NCBI RefSeq assembly: GCF_020740795.1 | Contig: NC_067282.1 | Span: 178,254,274-178,318,273, forward strand | Source: Apus apus | Taxonomy: Eukaryota; Chordata; Aves; Apodiformes; Apodidae | Direction of reading: 5' to 3' | DNA length: 64,000 nucleotides | Shown here: in pieces, positions 12,026 through 23,588 of the stretch | How the letters are laid out: each line of letters starts with the position of its first letter | How positions within the stretch are numbered: the first letter of the stretch is position 1 | Position numbers and translations under genes: made by a program | The notes under the pieces: generated by a model | The model's database searches: none | What the model was told of the DNA's origin: nothing | The model's input: only the letters and a program-made list of their open reading frames with translations

Positions 12026-15000
12026 GATCAACAACTAAAGAGGTTTACAAAGATGTTTTTGTGTATTTATAAGCAAAAATTTTGCCCTGCTTTCCATCAT
12101 CCAAGTTGAATTTTTACTTATTTATATATATATATCCATATATACACACACGCTTAAGTAAATACAAAATAAAAAGTTCTGCTTAGCTACTCTGCAGTGA
12201 CTCTGAAAAAAGAAGTATACACTCCATGATGGAGAAGGCTCAGGAGAAAAAGGATAATGTGATAATTAATCTACAAGTATTCAATGGATAGCTTATTCCA
12301 AATGAAAACAAAATATGCATATTACAGGTAAAAAGAAGCTTAAAGACAAAATTTATAAAGTTAAAACGTAAACCAAGTATCAGAGGAAACTGTGTTGTAA
12401 CAAATTCTTAAATGAAAAAATAGTCTCTAGAGAACACTAAATAATCCATTACTTCTGACTATTAAAACTGCCCTGGGAAAATCTATACAGCATTTTGCAA
12501 AAAAACAGTTGTCCCTCGCAGACAGATTTAATGTGTTATATTTCCCATCCCTAACTTCTCTCTTAACCACAGAAAAGCCTGTGCTTTTGTCTACATGCAC
12601 TTGTCTCAGCAAAACCCAAAGTGGTTGTCAATTTAAAAGCATACAAAATGGATTTCTGATTTTTTTTAATATAAACATTTGAATTCTGAAAGTAATGAGA
12701 GTTTGACAGCAAGCTTAAACCAAAAATCACATTCTTTAGACTAACAATGAATACTTTATTTCTCTTGTTACCAGAGATCCCCTTCATGACCTAGAGCCTC
12801 TAGAAGTGGTGGCATCAGCAGCAAGGTGTGCTGGATGTGAGCAGGAAGCCTGCCATGGAACTCGGGACATGACTGGAGGGGCAGAGAGCCAAGGAGGGCT
12901 GAGCACCAAGGAAGAGGGGAAGGAAGGGAGCAAAAATCAGAACAGTGAGTGATTTATAGAATAAATTATGAGCCGTGAGCAAGCGGGATTCAGGATCCAG
13001 CTTAAGAGATGACAAAACAGTAGGGAAAGAGGGAATTAAGGTATTACAAAAGCAACTGAACAGAGAATTCTGTAAATAAACAGTGAGACACAGACATGCA
13101 AGTCAAATAGGCAAAGAGGGGGAAAACTTCCAGTGAGGAAAAGAAAGGAGGGAACTAAAGATGACCAGCCAGAGAGGTGAAAGGAAAAGCAGCAATGGCA
13201 TGGCTATTTGAAAAAATATGGAGAGAGGCCAGAGGATGCAGTGGGGCCTCCAGGGGGAAAAGGAAAAAAACTAAAGTGGATAAATTAAGCCTGAGGAGGA
13301 CTGGATTAAAAATACAAGTCAGGAGGAAGAACAGGTCAAAATGAAGGAGAAAGAGTGGGTAGGACTTGCACTGAAAAAAGTGATTTAATCTCTGATGTTA
13401 ACAGAAGCATGTGCAAGTAAATATAGATTTTACTCAGAGAACTTCTTACTACTCAGAAAATAATCTTGTTTTTAGAGAAGCTGAAAAGTTACCATCTTTA
13501 ATTTTAGTAAGGCATTGGAAATTGAGCTTTCAAGACAAAACAGGCAATTGCACCACAATAAAGACTACAAAATCACTAACTCTCTCTGAAACAAGAAAAT
13601 ACTCACATACAATAAGCTAACCTTGCTTCCATGAATAATTTGAGTTCAACAGTACTGTCCCTTCAAGTACAAGTACTCAAGCATATAATGAATACTATTA
13701 TTTTACTAACCCATAAAATTAACTAAGAACAAGAATAATGTACTGAAAGTACTTCATTCCTTTACCTGTCTCTGACATAGTTCATTTTTCTCTGGGTAAT
13801 ATTACATACAGGTCTTCCCAGGGATAAGAGACATGCTTGGCATGACTTCTGCTGGATCTTGTCCCACCCAAGAGCCTAATTACGGACAGGCAAGTGAATA
13901 ATTGCTGAAATGAGTTAGGCAGAGTTAGAGTCTATTGATCTGACTGAAACTATACAAATTTAGTAAAGGCAGGTGCAGAACACTTCCTGCAAATTTTGCA
14001 AGGAAAATATCAGTGTATTCCTACCAACAAGTCAAGGTGTCTTTGCATTCCAGCTAAAGCAGGGAATATTCTCAGGGGTAGACCATATCCCAAATGAAAC
14101 ATACCCCAGAGAAAAGCTGTCACACTGCTTTTGAATGCAACCAGCTTTAACAAATTACTTTTATACTTCTGATGTTTCTGGAGTTTATCCTCCAGTTTCA
14201 AACAGACCTAACTATTCTTCTCTTCACCTTTAAAGCCTAATCTGTTGGAGAGAGATTCTGCTTTCAGGAGCCGAAGTTCTTCCCAAGCACATATTGAAGC
14301 ACTGGGAAAAGAGACTTTCAACCCTTAGCTTATTGCATGGGCTAAGCTCCCCTTAAAGAAAGGTCCTTGGCAAACAGGACTTCCAGCCTCAGCAGTTCTG
14401 CATAAGCCACAAAACTACTGTGTGAGAAACAGTGAGTTAACTGACCTCACTTTGAAGGCCCTTCCAAAAAAGGAGATTTGATGTTTTTCTGGTAATTTTA
14501 ATCAAATAGGATACTTCTAGACACCAATTAGCAGACAACTGCATCTTTAGGTCTTGACCTTTAATGTGCTTGAGATTTATATGATGCACAGATATTACAG
14601 TTACTAAAACCATTAAAAGGACATATATAATGTGCCTATAATGAAGTTTTACATGACACACAACTCCTCCCTTCCACCATCCCATTTCTGTCTGTAACCT
14701 AACACACACAGCTGAGCTAGAATTTTTATACGCTAGGGTTAATTATTTATATCTGACTGTTAGAAAGTACCTTTCCAAGGCTCTGGTTATCCAATTCTAT
14801 TCACCACATAGGAGATCAAATGACAGACAATGAAGCGATTTCAAGTCACCTCTCTTATCAAATGCAGTATCATTAAACAAGCTTTTGGTACACCTTCAGA
14901 GTGAGGAAAAGTACAAATGAAAAATGCTTCACCTTCCAGGTCTCACAAAATATTTCAAATATAATTAGCACTTACTAAAATGACTAGATAAATCCCAAAC

Positions 15001-15609
15001 TGAAGTTGCAAAGACTGAAAACTGCTAATCTTATGCATGATACATTTTAAACAATTTTTAAAAGAGCAAACACATTTTAAGGAACTGGTGACTGAGGAAT
15101 ACTTAGTGTTCCTAAGAATGTAGGAAAAAATCTCAGTCAATTTGTTTCCATGAACTTGTCCAGCTTCCTCCTGAGCCTCAGCAACCTGTCAGCAGTTTCT
15201 TAAAAACACAACCAACCCAAACAAAAACCTGAAATCCCAGCCCTCTAAGTATTTCAGCATTACTAGGTTTCAAAGCCATGAAAACAGATTTTTCTGGCAC
15301 AATGGATTCAAAAGCAAAATAATTTCCTAAGTAAGTAAACTTAAAATACTTCGCAGACTTATTTTGCCCCGGAAGCATTAACTCTTCCCATACTGCCTAC
15401 ATGAAGGTGATATGTTCCAGTTGCCTTAACAGGCTACAGTCAAGGCAGCACAAAGTGTTAAATTTGAAGCGCAAGCTGGTGAAACCAAGGGTTTCAATTC
15501 TGAATTGCTGCACCACAGCTTACCATCAAATGTCCCAGAAATGTTAAGGAGCCAACAATTTCAGGAGCATTCTCAAGAGGGACATCAAGATAAATAAATG
15601 ATTATTTAC

Positions 15610-16746
15610 CTGCCAAGAAACAGCCCCCAAAACAGCAGTTGCGACAAGGCTGAAAAACACGAGCTGTTCTGAAATTAAACAGAAGTGACGCATTCCTTTA
15701 GATGCCATAACTCTGTCAAGGCTGTTGTTTTCTGCACGGTGTGTATAGTATACCCTGTGACAGTCATTTAGTTTTGTGTGAAAGCCCCAAAGTGTTATAA
15801 AAAATATCACATGACAGATCATCCAGAAAATTCCAAAAATAGAAAAACCAGGTATCACAAAATACCAGAGATCCAAATCACGTAGTTTAAAGGCTGCAAG
15901 AATGAAAAAGATGAGTTCAATGACCCCAACTGAGATGACAGAAAGCCTTCTGCAAATTCTACCACGGTACAAGTAGGGCTTCCATCGCTCAGTGACCGAA
16001 AGTCCACTGAAGTAAACGTCGAGAACGGGATCTGAAATCAGGCAGCTGAAGAAACATGCCAAGGCAAACGGGTTGGTGGGGATTTGCAGTGATGGAAAAA
16101 AGAGTAAGGATGTGATGGCTCCAAAAATGGCCAAATTTGGAATTGCCAAAAAAGACTTCATACGTAAGTCAATAATCAACATGGCCAAAGCCACGACCAA
16201 CAGAGTAACGCTCACAGATTTTTCTACCAGCATAGTTGTGCTGGCAATTGCAAATCCAATAAGCTCCAAAAGTTCAACTGTTGTCAGCAGAGTCGGTCGA
16301 TGATGTATACAACCACAAATTCTCTCAATCAAAGCACATAATATCCTTAAAACAATGGCAGAAAGGAGCAAATATTTAGTAGCTTCTTCTTTCACATCAG
16401 TTTTGAAGGTAGAATTATTAAGAAAACAGAGGAGGCCAAGCAAAAAACCAAACCAAAGACTGGAGAGACTCAGACTTGCTGTTTCCATTGAAAAATAGTA
16501 GTACAGTATGCTGGCAATTCCAAGAACAAAGAGACCCAGAATAAATATTACCAAAATCAGTGCATCCGCAGTTTTTTCCCATCTGACATAAAGGCCCATG
16601 CAAATGGCAACCAGTAAGTTGATTTTGGCAAGATAGCCAAGGTATCTGACTGATGAGTGCATGTTCACTTCTCCGTTTGCCTCTTCCAGCCTTGTCATTG
16701 CTGCATAGAGACAATGACTAACCAAGTAACGCAGTGACCTACACAT
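15610..16746 (-). CDS. TMEM168: TMEM168 coding exon 2, start codon and residues 1-379
   Basis: This is the large first coding exon. The frame opens [20 protein letters not shown] and ends in SWQ at a CAG|GTAAAT donor, exactly on a codon boundary. It carries most of the membrane-spanning part: hydrophobic segments can be placed around residues 36-54, 62-86, 95-110, 125-140, 160-193, 199-222, 226-240, 269-286, 292-320 and 358-376. A conserved stretch with [10 protein letters not shown] and RGRICRRLS lies at about 248-269. The start was chosen because the protein family begins there and because a splice acceptor lies 130 bases upstream of the ATG. Reading past the donor adds only 21 codons before a stop, which supports the splice site. 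The function of the family is not established; the sequence shows a multi-pass membrane protein and no transporter or enzyme signature in this half. Confidence 0.96.
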
Positions 16747-16876
16747 GTAAACTGTAGTTAGGGGGCTCCACCCACTTGACTGAAAGTAAATATTTGGGTT
16801 TCATCCAACAAACACAATCCAATAGCTGCCTTGTGTAGTATCATTTGAGGAACAGTCATCCAGAATCTCTGAAGAT
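16747..16876 (-). other. TMEM168: TMEM168 5' UTR part of exon 2
   Basis: This is the untranslated stretch between a good acceptor (pyrimidine-rich tract ending TTGCAG just above 16876) and the start codon at 16746. It contains the end and stop (16803-16801) of an upstream reading frame that begins in exon 1 if the exons are spliced as proposed. No transcript evidence is available, so the acceptor choice is a sequence-based inference. Confidence 0.7.
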
Positions 16877-18967
16877 CTGCAAGAATAATTAAAAGAAATG
16901 TTAGTGGCAAATAATTCCTTTTAATCGTACATAGCATAAACATGACACATCCTTTCTCATCAAGGAGTCTAACATCTAAATTAAAAACCAAATAATAAAG
17001 ATCAAGTGTGTTGTTAAAAGTCATTCAAATTGGGGTGATTATTAAAACCAATATAAAGTGGGTTTTGCATAAATCTTACTTCCTAATTCAAATGAGAGGA
17101 AAAGGTAAACCAAACCTGGCCTGTGCAGGTTTTGCACAAACCCCACACATTAGGTATCTGTACTGGATATCTGTGGGTATTCAATATATTTCTATGATAC
17201 CCATTACCTTCTAAAAAAGTTTAAGATTGTTTTCAAACATTGTTTTACTTCACTGTTACATTTCGTAAGATCTCACTTCATACTACACCTTTTCAGTACG
17301 TTTTGCAAGACTACTTTTTAGTGGTCAAATAGCTGCAGGATTTACAAAAAGAACTTCATAATCAGTTAATGAGCTCAACCCACAGCAGATCATGGAAAAA
17401 GGATATTGTAATTATATCCATTTCACAGAAGAGGAGTAGACACATGGATGTATAAACTGATCTGGCAACATTATCAGTGACTTTTCCTAATGTACAATCA
17501 AAGCCTTAATTTTTACCCCTCCAACCCACATTTTTCCCCACAAAAAAAAAAAAAAGATCAGGGTAAATATTATATTTAGGACATACACTTCCCCTACTCA
17601 GATCCATTTAACTGATATGCTTTTCTTTTTAATAAAGCATAGGAACAGACAGAACAATTTAGGGGGAATTTTGTAAGAAAACACGGCTAAACAGACCTCA
17701 CTGGAGATCATTCCTGTTTTATAGGATAAGCATCTTCCTGGTCTGAACTCACTTTTGAAACACAAGGACCACCGTAATCCTACTGGTGTTCAATCTTACT
17801 GAGTGTACACATAAACAATACTACAAATTGCTACAATTAGGAAAAAAAGTTATTGAGGAAATTCCATTTCACTGTGTTTATATACTTTTCCACATATCAC
17901 AAAATTGTCAGAGGCATAGTTCAGAGCTCTCTAGTTAGAGGCAAAAAAGGTTTGTACTTTGAACTCACAACCCTGCACTGTAAGCAAGATGTTTTTAAAG
18001 TGACAAATGGATAAGAATTACTCAAAGAACAAGCATTCTGTGAAACTACATATAAAGAGAATAAAATGTACTTCTGATTTTGATCCTCTTGCGCCTAGAA
18101 ACTCTAAACCAGGAGTCAATGAAGGAATAAAGCAGAGCCTATACCTCCAGAGAAAATATGGCAGAAAACAACAGGTGGATCACAAGAAAGTAGAGAAACC
18201 AGAAAATTTTCATCTCTGATTTCTTATGAAGTGTTACAAATTACCAAGAGCCCCAAAACAACCAATTGATCAAAAGCCTTTAGTTAAAACTTACTAAAAT
18301 CCTATGCAGAATTTACATATATATGTAATTTTTGCTTTTAAAGTTATTAACACAGAGTTTATATCTAAGAGTGTGATTATGCAGGTTAGGGATAGAGTCC
18401 CCACCACACAAGATGACTCTTACATAGCCTATATAATTTTTAAAGTAATTACCTAAGCTGCTGGTATGACAGAGCAACCAACACATCAAGAACACTCAGA
18501 GCTGGGTTACACATTATTGCTTTTAATTATAATGCTGGGAGAAGTATAAAAGGACACCTTGAATAAAACTCAGAAAGTTATTCTCATTTGATTTTTAAAT
18601 TCTTTTTTTAAACTAGTGAATAACAAAAGAAAAAGTGAATTGACTAATTTACCCATAAGCTTTAGCTGATTTAAAGACTGGCCCCCAGCATAACACCATC
18701 TTGAGTCACTGGCCTAGAGACAAACAAGGCCTAAGAAATCCTATTGTTTAAATTACTTAAGCTTGGAAACATGTCTTTTCAAATTATGTTAAACACTAAC
18801 AGCATTGCAAGTATTACTTGGAACGACTAAACATTTAAAAGCTGTTTAATTAAAACAGAACACATAGCACATAGTTCAGGCCAATGGCTATTAGATGATG
18901 CCATCGCAAGTTAAAGTTCTTTGGATTTCAACTGTGCATTGGTCAGGAAAGCCAAGGTGCATGCAGA

Positions 18968-18998
18968 GAACCAACCCAAACCATTCTATGATTCTATT
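18968..18998 (+). mobile_element. CR1 tail remnant
   Basis: A very short match to the CR1 3' end, CCAACCCAAACCATTCTATG followed by ATTCTATT. The rest of the element is not recognisable. Confidence 0.55.
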
Positions 18999-20389
18999 AC
19001 TTTAATGGTACTCATAATTATTAATGGTTTATACCTATGAACTTGTAAGTTGCTTGGATGCTTAAGATCTCATGTCTCCCCTCACTTGGTAATATAATTA
19101 CAGTTCCTCTCGACCTTTCATTTGTTTCTACTTTATATAGCTAACACAGCCCAAAGCTAGCTGTCATACTCCAGGTCACAATATATCAGGTATGATAGCA
19201 CTGTTTACAGTCTGTTTCTTGCACTACATCAACATTCACTTTATGGACAACTTGAGCCATTTATTTCAAGTCCCTCTCCCTGCCTCCAGTTACCTCTTGT
19301 TCAAAACATTAATGTAGAGGAACAATTTCCCATCTCCTTCCAACTCACTGCACTGATATGTGACTACTGCTACACTGAACATCTGCCATGCCGTCCTGTT
19401 ATCTTGATTCCTGAGCTTTTCTGGAATCCCTCCAAGGCAAGAGGCTAACACTATAAACATTCCCTAGACAACAGCATCATGGAAGTCAGCAGGCTGGCTC
19501 ACAGGCAAAGTGGGGGAAAGCTCTTAAAATTTTGCTACAGTCGCTAAATTATTTTCTGGTGGGATTGTTACAGTAGCAAACTCCCTTGCAGGAAAGCAGC
19601 CACTCTGACAGAACATCACTCTGTCTGGTTCAGCTCATGCCACTTGAAGTTTTGCTGCCATCACATTGTGAGAAACCTGAAACAGAAATTTCTCTGCTGC
19701 TGCATCGGGTGCTGGGGTGGGGGAACACCCCTGTGCCTGGCAGAAAGACACTAAGTCTGCTAGAGCACAAGCTATTTGCAGAATGACAGCTTGGCCCATG
19801 AATGCAATTTTCTCTCCCTTATCTTCTGGCCAATTACCAAGAAATTGTACTACTAAACCTCAGGATTAATCATTAGGCTTTTTTTAACCAAAATACATGG
19901 TCAGCTTTTTGGTGAAAAGAGGAAAAGGAACACTTTCATGATTATCAAATCCCATTGTGCAGCTATTACCACATAAATGAAACCCAGCAATTCAGTCAAT
20001 TTTAATGGAAAATTTCAAGATCTGAGTTATTCTTTAAAACTTAGCTATTTGTTACTCATTTCTGTTAAGACTGAGACTGTTTTGAAAAAGACTGGTCAAA
20101 GTCAGGGTGGTGGTACTTTTGTTTGGTTTTTAAACTAATGGCCTTACAGGTTCAGATTGCAATGCCTGTGTTACATATCTGAGCAAACCACATGATGCAG
20201 ATCAGAACGTGCAGAACCACATTTAAGTATTTATCAACTTTTGCAAACAGAATTTTAAGCAAAACCTGGAGTCTGAGTAGAAATTTAGAAACCAACCATC
20301 CAAGAGCTTTCCTATATGTAAAGGAACCGCAAGAAGCATTACATGTTGGGCAGAGAATGAAATGAGAACAGCCCTGAGGAAACAAACTT

Positions 20390-21042
20390 GGCAATGTTTG
20401 TTGATGAGAGGCTCAACACGAGCTGGCAACATGCGCTTGCAGCCCAGAAACCCAACTGAGTCCTGGGCTGCATCAAAAGAAGCATGGCCAGCAGATCATG
20501 GGAGGTGATTCTACCCCTCTCCTCTGCTCTCGTGAGACCCCAGCTGGAGTGCTGTGTCCAGTTCTGGAGCCCTCCATGGAAGGACATGGATCTGTTGAAA
20601 TGGGCCCAGAGGAGGGCGACAAAGATGATCAAAGGGCTGGAGCACCTCTGCTATGAAGACAGGCTGAGAGCATTAGGACTGTTCAGGCTGCAGAAGAGAA
20701 GGCTCTGGGGAGACCTTACAGCAGCCTTCCAGTACCTGAAGGGGCTACAGGAAAGCTGGGGAGGGGCTTTTTACAAGGGCCTGTGAAGACAGGACAAGGA
20801 GTAATGGCTTTAAAATGGAAGAGTGTAGATCTAGCTTAGACATTAGGAAGAAATTCTTCACTATGAGGGTGATGAGGTTGCCCAGGGTAGTTGTGGAAGC
20901 CTCAACCCTGGAAGTGTTCAAGGCCAGGCTGGATGGGGCTCTGAGCAACCTGCTCTAGTAGGAGGTGTCCCTGCCCATGGAGAGGGGGTTGGGACCAGAT
21001 GATCTTTAAGGTCCTTTCCAAGCCAAAGCATTATACGATTCT
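20390..21042 (+). mobile_element. CR1 LINE 3' fragment
   Basis: An older CR1 copy, 5'-truncated, with the reading frame interrupted. Translation shows [20 protein letters not shown] and [20 protein letters not shown], the usual C-terminal CR1 sequence, then a shifted frame and a 3' end with GGTTGGGACCAGATGATCTT. It differs clearly from the young copies and belongs to another subfamily. It lies antisense to TMEM168. Confidence 0.92.
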
Positions 21043-21289
21043 GATTCCCAAAATAGGTTTTACCCGAATTTGTCTAAGAAAAAAGAGCCAAAACCAAAAG
21101 ATGGTTCAGTAGTTTAACTGCAGTTGATTTAAAGTCCAGATAAGGCTCATATAAGCCCTGGAACCTCTTTCCTTCACGTTTGTTCTTCCAGTTTAGCACA
21201 TATTTTTATTAAAAAACCCAGCTTTATGAGACTTTTGAAACAAAAATTCCTATTTCGTTAACACAGGAATACAGTAGACTTAAACCTCA

Positions 21290-21880
21290 GGTGAACGCAA
21301 CACCGAGCCCGCATGCGGGATGACCAGGCTCAGACAAGGGAAGCGCACCCGGCCGAGGCGCCGGCGGCGGGGCTGGGCTGGCCCGGACCCGCAAGTTTAA
21401 GGACAGTACCTGGCTCCGCAAGGCAGGCGCTGCCAGCCGCCCCGGGAAGCTGCTCGGTGCAGCCGGCCCCGTCCCGCGGGGCCCGGCCTGCCCGGGGAGG
21501 CCGCGTCCCCCCGGGGCAGCCCCAGGCGGCCCGGCGCCTGGCCGCGGGGACGGGGCCCTGCCCGCGCACGCAGCGCCCGGGCAAGCCTGGCCCGAGCTCC
21601 GGGGGCCGCCGCCGCAGCCCCCGCCCGCGGGAGGCCCCCCGGCCCCGCTCGCCCCCGCACTCACCTCAACAGGCGTCCCGGGAACCCCCCGGCCCCGCGC
21701 AGCGCCGCCGCCATCATGAGGCCGGGCGAGGCGTCCCGGCTACGGGCCGCGCCGAGGCTCAAACGCCGCCCGGGCGCCGGCAGAGCCCTGCGCGCTGCGG
21801 GGCCGCGCCCGCCCGGCCCGGGGAGCGGGGGGTGCGGGAGGTGCGGGCGGCGACGGGGCCCTGAGAGCTCCCATCGGCGC
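21290..21880. promoter_or_regulatory. CpG-island promoter of TMEM168
   Basis: About 590 bases are strikingly rich in G, C and CpG, in sharp contrast to the AT-rich flanks. The island surrounds the proposed TMEM168 exon 1 donor, so it is taken as the promoter of that gene. Long open frames across it on both strands are typical of GC-rich DNA and carry no recognisable protein. A CR1 fragment begins right at its upstream edge. Confidence 0.8.
21665..21760 (-). other. TMEM168: TMEM168 non-coding exon 1 (5' boundary uncertain)
   Basis: A textbook donor, GAG|GTGAGT, lies on the minus strand with the last exon base at 21665. The sequence just upstream holds ATGATGGCGGCGG, which starts a short upstream frame and also resembles a YY1 promoter element. 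The transcription start is not visible, so the upper boundary is arbitrary. A second, weaker donor (CCAG|GTACTG) lies at 21410 and could give a longer first exon. Confidence 0.55.
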
Positions 21881-21907
21881 CCTGCAGCCCCACGGCTCTC
21901 TCGTCCT

Positions 21908-22396
21908 CAGGGAATGCTGTGTTCACGTCTGCGCCCCTCACTTCAAAAAGCGGCGAGTCCAGGGAAGGGCAGCAAAGCTGGTGAAGGGTCTGGAGGACAA
22001 GGTCAGGGGGAGTAGCTGTGGGAACTGGGGTTGTGTGGCCTGGAGAAAAAGCAGGCTGAGGGGAGACCGTATCGCTCTCGACAGCTGCCTGAAAGGAGCT
22101 TTCAGGGAGGTGGGGGTTGGTCGCTTCTTCCCGGTAACAAGTGATAGGGCAAGAGCAAAGGGCCTCAAGTTGTGCCAGGGGAAGTTTAGACTGGATATTA
22201 GGAAAAATATCTTCACTGAAAAGGTTACCAGGCACTGGAACAGGCTGCCCAGGGAAGCGTTAGAGTCACTGTCCCTGGAGGTATTTCCAAGACCCGCAGA
22301 TGTGATGCTTGGGGACAGGGCTGAGTGGTGGGCTTGGCAGCGTGCTAAGTTAGACTCCGTAAAGGTCTTTTCCAACAAAAATCTTTTCGATTATAG
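21908..22396 (+). mobile_element. CR1 LINE 3' fragment beside the TMEM168 promoter
   Basis: Diverged CR1 sequence, with RLDIRKNIFTEKVTRHWNRL and PREALESLSLEVF readable after frameshifts, ending near AAAGGTCTTTTCCAAC. The usual ATTCTATG tail is decayed. It starts about 190 bases upstream of the proposed TMEM168 first exon. Confidence 0.85.
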
Positions 22397-23582
22397 ACAT
22401 TAGCAAATGCACATTTTCTGCTCCACACACACAAAAATGCAACGTTTATAGGTTGGAAGTATGGAAAGTACCAAACCCAAGCCTATGACCACTGTCAACT
22501 GGTGCTGAGAAGACAGAAGAGGGAAAGCTGTGTTTGAATCAGGACTGCAAGCCAGACAGAACCCTCCCTAGCCTTTCCTATTGTTTGCTACCGGCAGCCT
22601 TCTGTGGAAGAAGAATCCAGTCCCAGACTGACCGCTTCTCAAACAAAAGCTTTCACCATTGCACAGAAGGCACACCTCGACCATCAGTGTGCCATAACAC
22701 TCTGTGCTGGAAATGCATGTTTGAATGGGTCCTTGCAGGCAGGTGGGCAAGAACAAGTAGCTTCTGGGTCTCACACAGGCCAAACAAGGGTAGTTCAGAC
22801 AGCTCACGTACAAGGGCGCTCTGAACGGCACCAGGGCTGCCCTGCTGCAGATTTACGTCCTTTGTTCCCGTAATCCCTTCACCACAGCCAGCCCTCCCTC
22901 CCCCTCGTCAAGAAGCACTGGTGCCGACTCCTGGCAGATGGACCCTTAAACATCTAAACTTTGACAGGCTGGCTTTCTTGCCTTAATTATCCACTCAACT
23001 GATTCACGAGAACCTTAGTTCTTACCCCTCTTCAAATTTTAAATAAAACTGGCCTAAAAGTTACATGGGTAAAAAAAAACAACAACAAAAAAAAGCTCAG
23101 AGGTTTTCCTTTAACAAGCAGAACCACGTAAGTCTCTGTTGCTTAGTAAATGTCACCTGCTTTACCAGCATCATGGACAGAACTTAATTGGTATTGTATC
23201 TGTCCAACTGTGATTTAGGAACACCCTTCAAGCAACTTCTTGGAGAATATTTTACTTAAAAAGTAAAAAATAATAACCCTGAAATGCAACCCTTTTCCTG
23301 CTGTTCTACAAGTACAAAACCAATGAACTGAGGAAAATTGAGGAAACAAAGAAAAATCAGCAGAAAACCTGCTGCTGATTCATGGGGATACAATTAAAGA
23401 CTTAAAATGATCATTTTAAAGCAAGTCTCCCTGAAGGAGAAAAGGACATTAAGATTCTGCAGGAATCAATCCTGAGAACAGCTGTGAAATGATGTTTTCT
23501 GATCCTCACTTTCAAGTAAGAGAGCAGAATATACTAGGTAGGCTCTGCAGTACTAGGGACACACTTCAGTTCTGTGGAAATC

Positions 23583-23588
23583 TTTATT
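23583..23588 (-). terminator. Candidate SAMTOR distal poly(A) signal
   Basis: Minus-strand AATAAA followed within 20-30 bases by a G/T-containing stretch (GAAGTGTGTCCC). It is the last of several AATAAA signals in the SAMTOR direction before the TMEM168 promoter region. Use of this rather than a nearer signal is a guess. Confidence 0.25.

Larger units (their letters stand above)
7083..15609 (-). other. TMEM168 intron 2
   Basis: An 8.5 kb intron with one young CR1 tail (10080-10655), a small old CR1 fragment (11913-12025), an adenine run (11798-11813), an AT-rich microsatellite near 12122-12150 and a purine-rich stretch at about 12830-13390. A 134-codon open frame at 9562-9966 on the plus strand looks like chance in AT-rich DNA. 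Confidence 0.85.
16877..21664 (-). other. TMEM168 intron 1
   Basis: The first intron, between non-coding exon 1 and the coding exon. It holds the CR1 fragment at 20390-21042 and a 30-base CR1 tail remnant at about 18968-18998. The last 370 bases before the donor belong to the CpG island. No other feature was recognised. Confidence 0.75.
1..21720 (-). other. TMEM168: TMEM168 gene (3' end cut by window edge)
   Basis: Five exons are visible on the minus strand: a non-coding first exon in the CpG island near 21.7 kb, then 15610-16876, 6940-7082, 4761-5035 and 1-471. Every intron has GT-AG ends with a pyrimidine-rich acceptor, and the reading frame runs through all four coding exons without a stop, giving 675 complete codons inside the window. 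The encoded protein is recognised as transmembrane protein 168, a poorly characterised multi-pass membrane protein of about 697 residues in mammals, so about 22 codons, the stop and the 3' UTR lie beyond position 1. The N-terminal half is densely hydrophobic. The C-terminal half is a soluble-looking domain followed by a short hydrophobic stretch near the cut end. The neighbour upstream is SAMTOR on the same strand, the same pairing as in mammals. The gene structure is inferred from splice signals and protein similarity, not from transcripts. Confidence 0.95.

Noticed and set aside
21313-21864. 183-codon GC-rich frame across the TMEM168 CpG island
   Set aside because: Arginine-, proline- and alanine-rich translation is typical of a CpG island read in any frame; similar long frames occur on the opposite strand.
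22534-22873. Overlapping frames of 87-96 codons downstream of the CR1 fragment near the TMEM168 promoter
   Set aside because: No domain recognised and frames are open on both strands; no splice context found.
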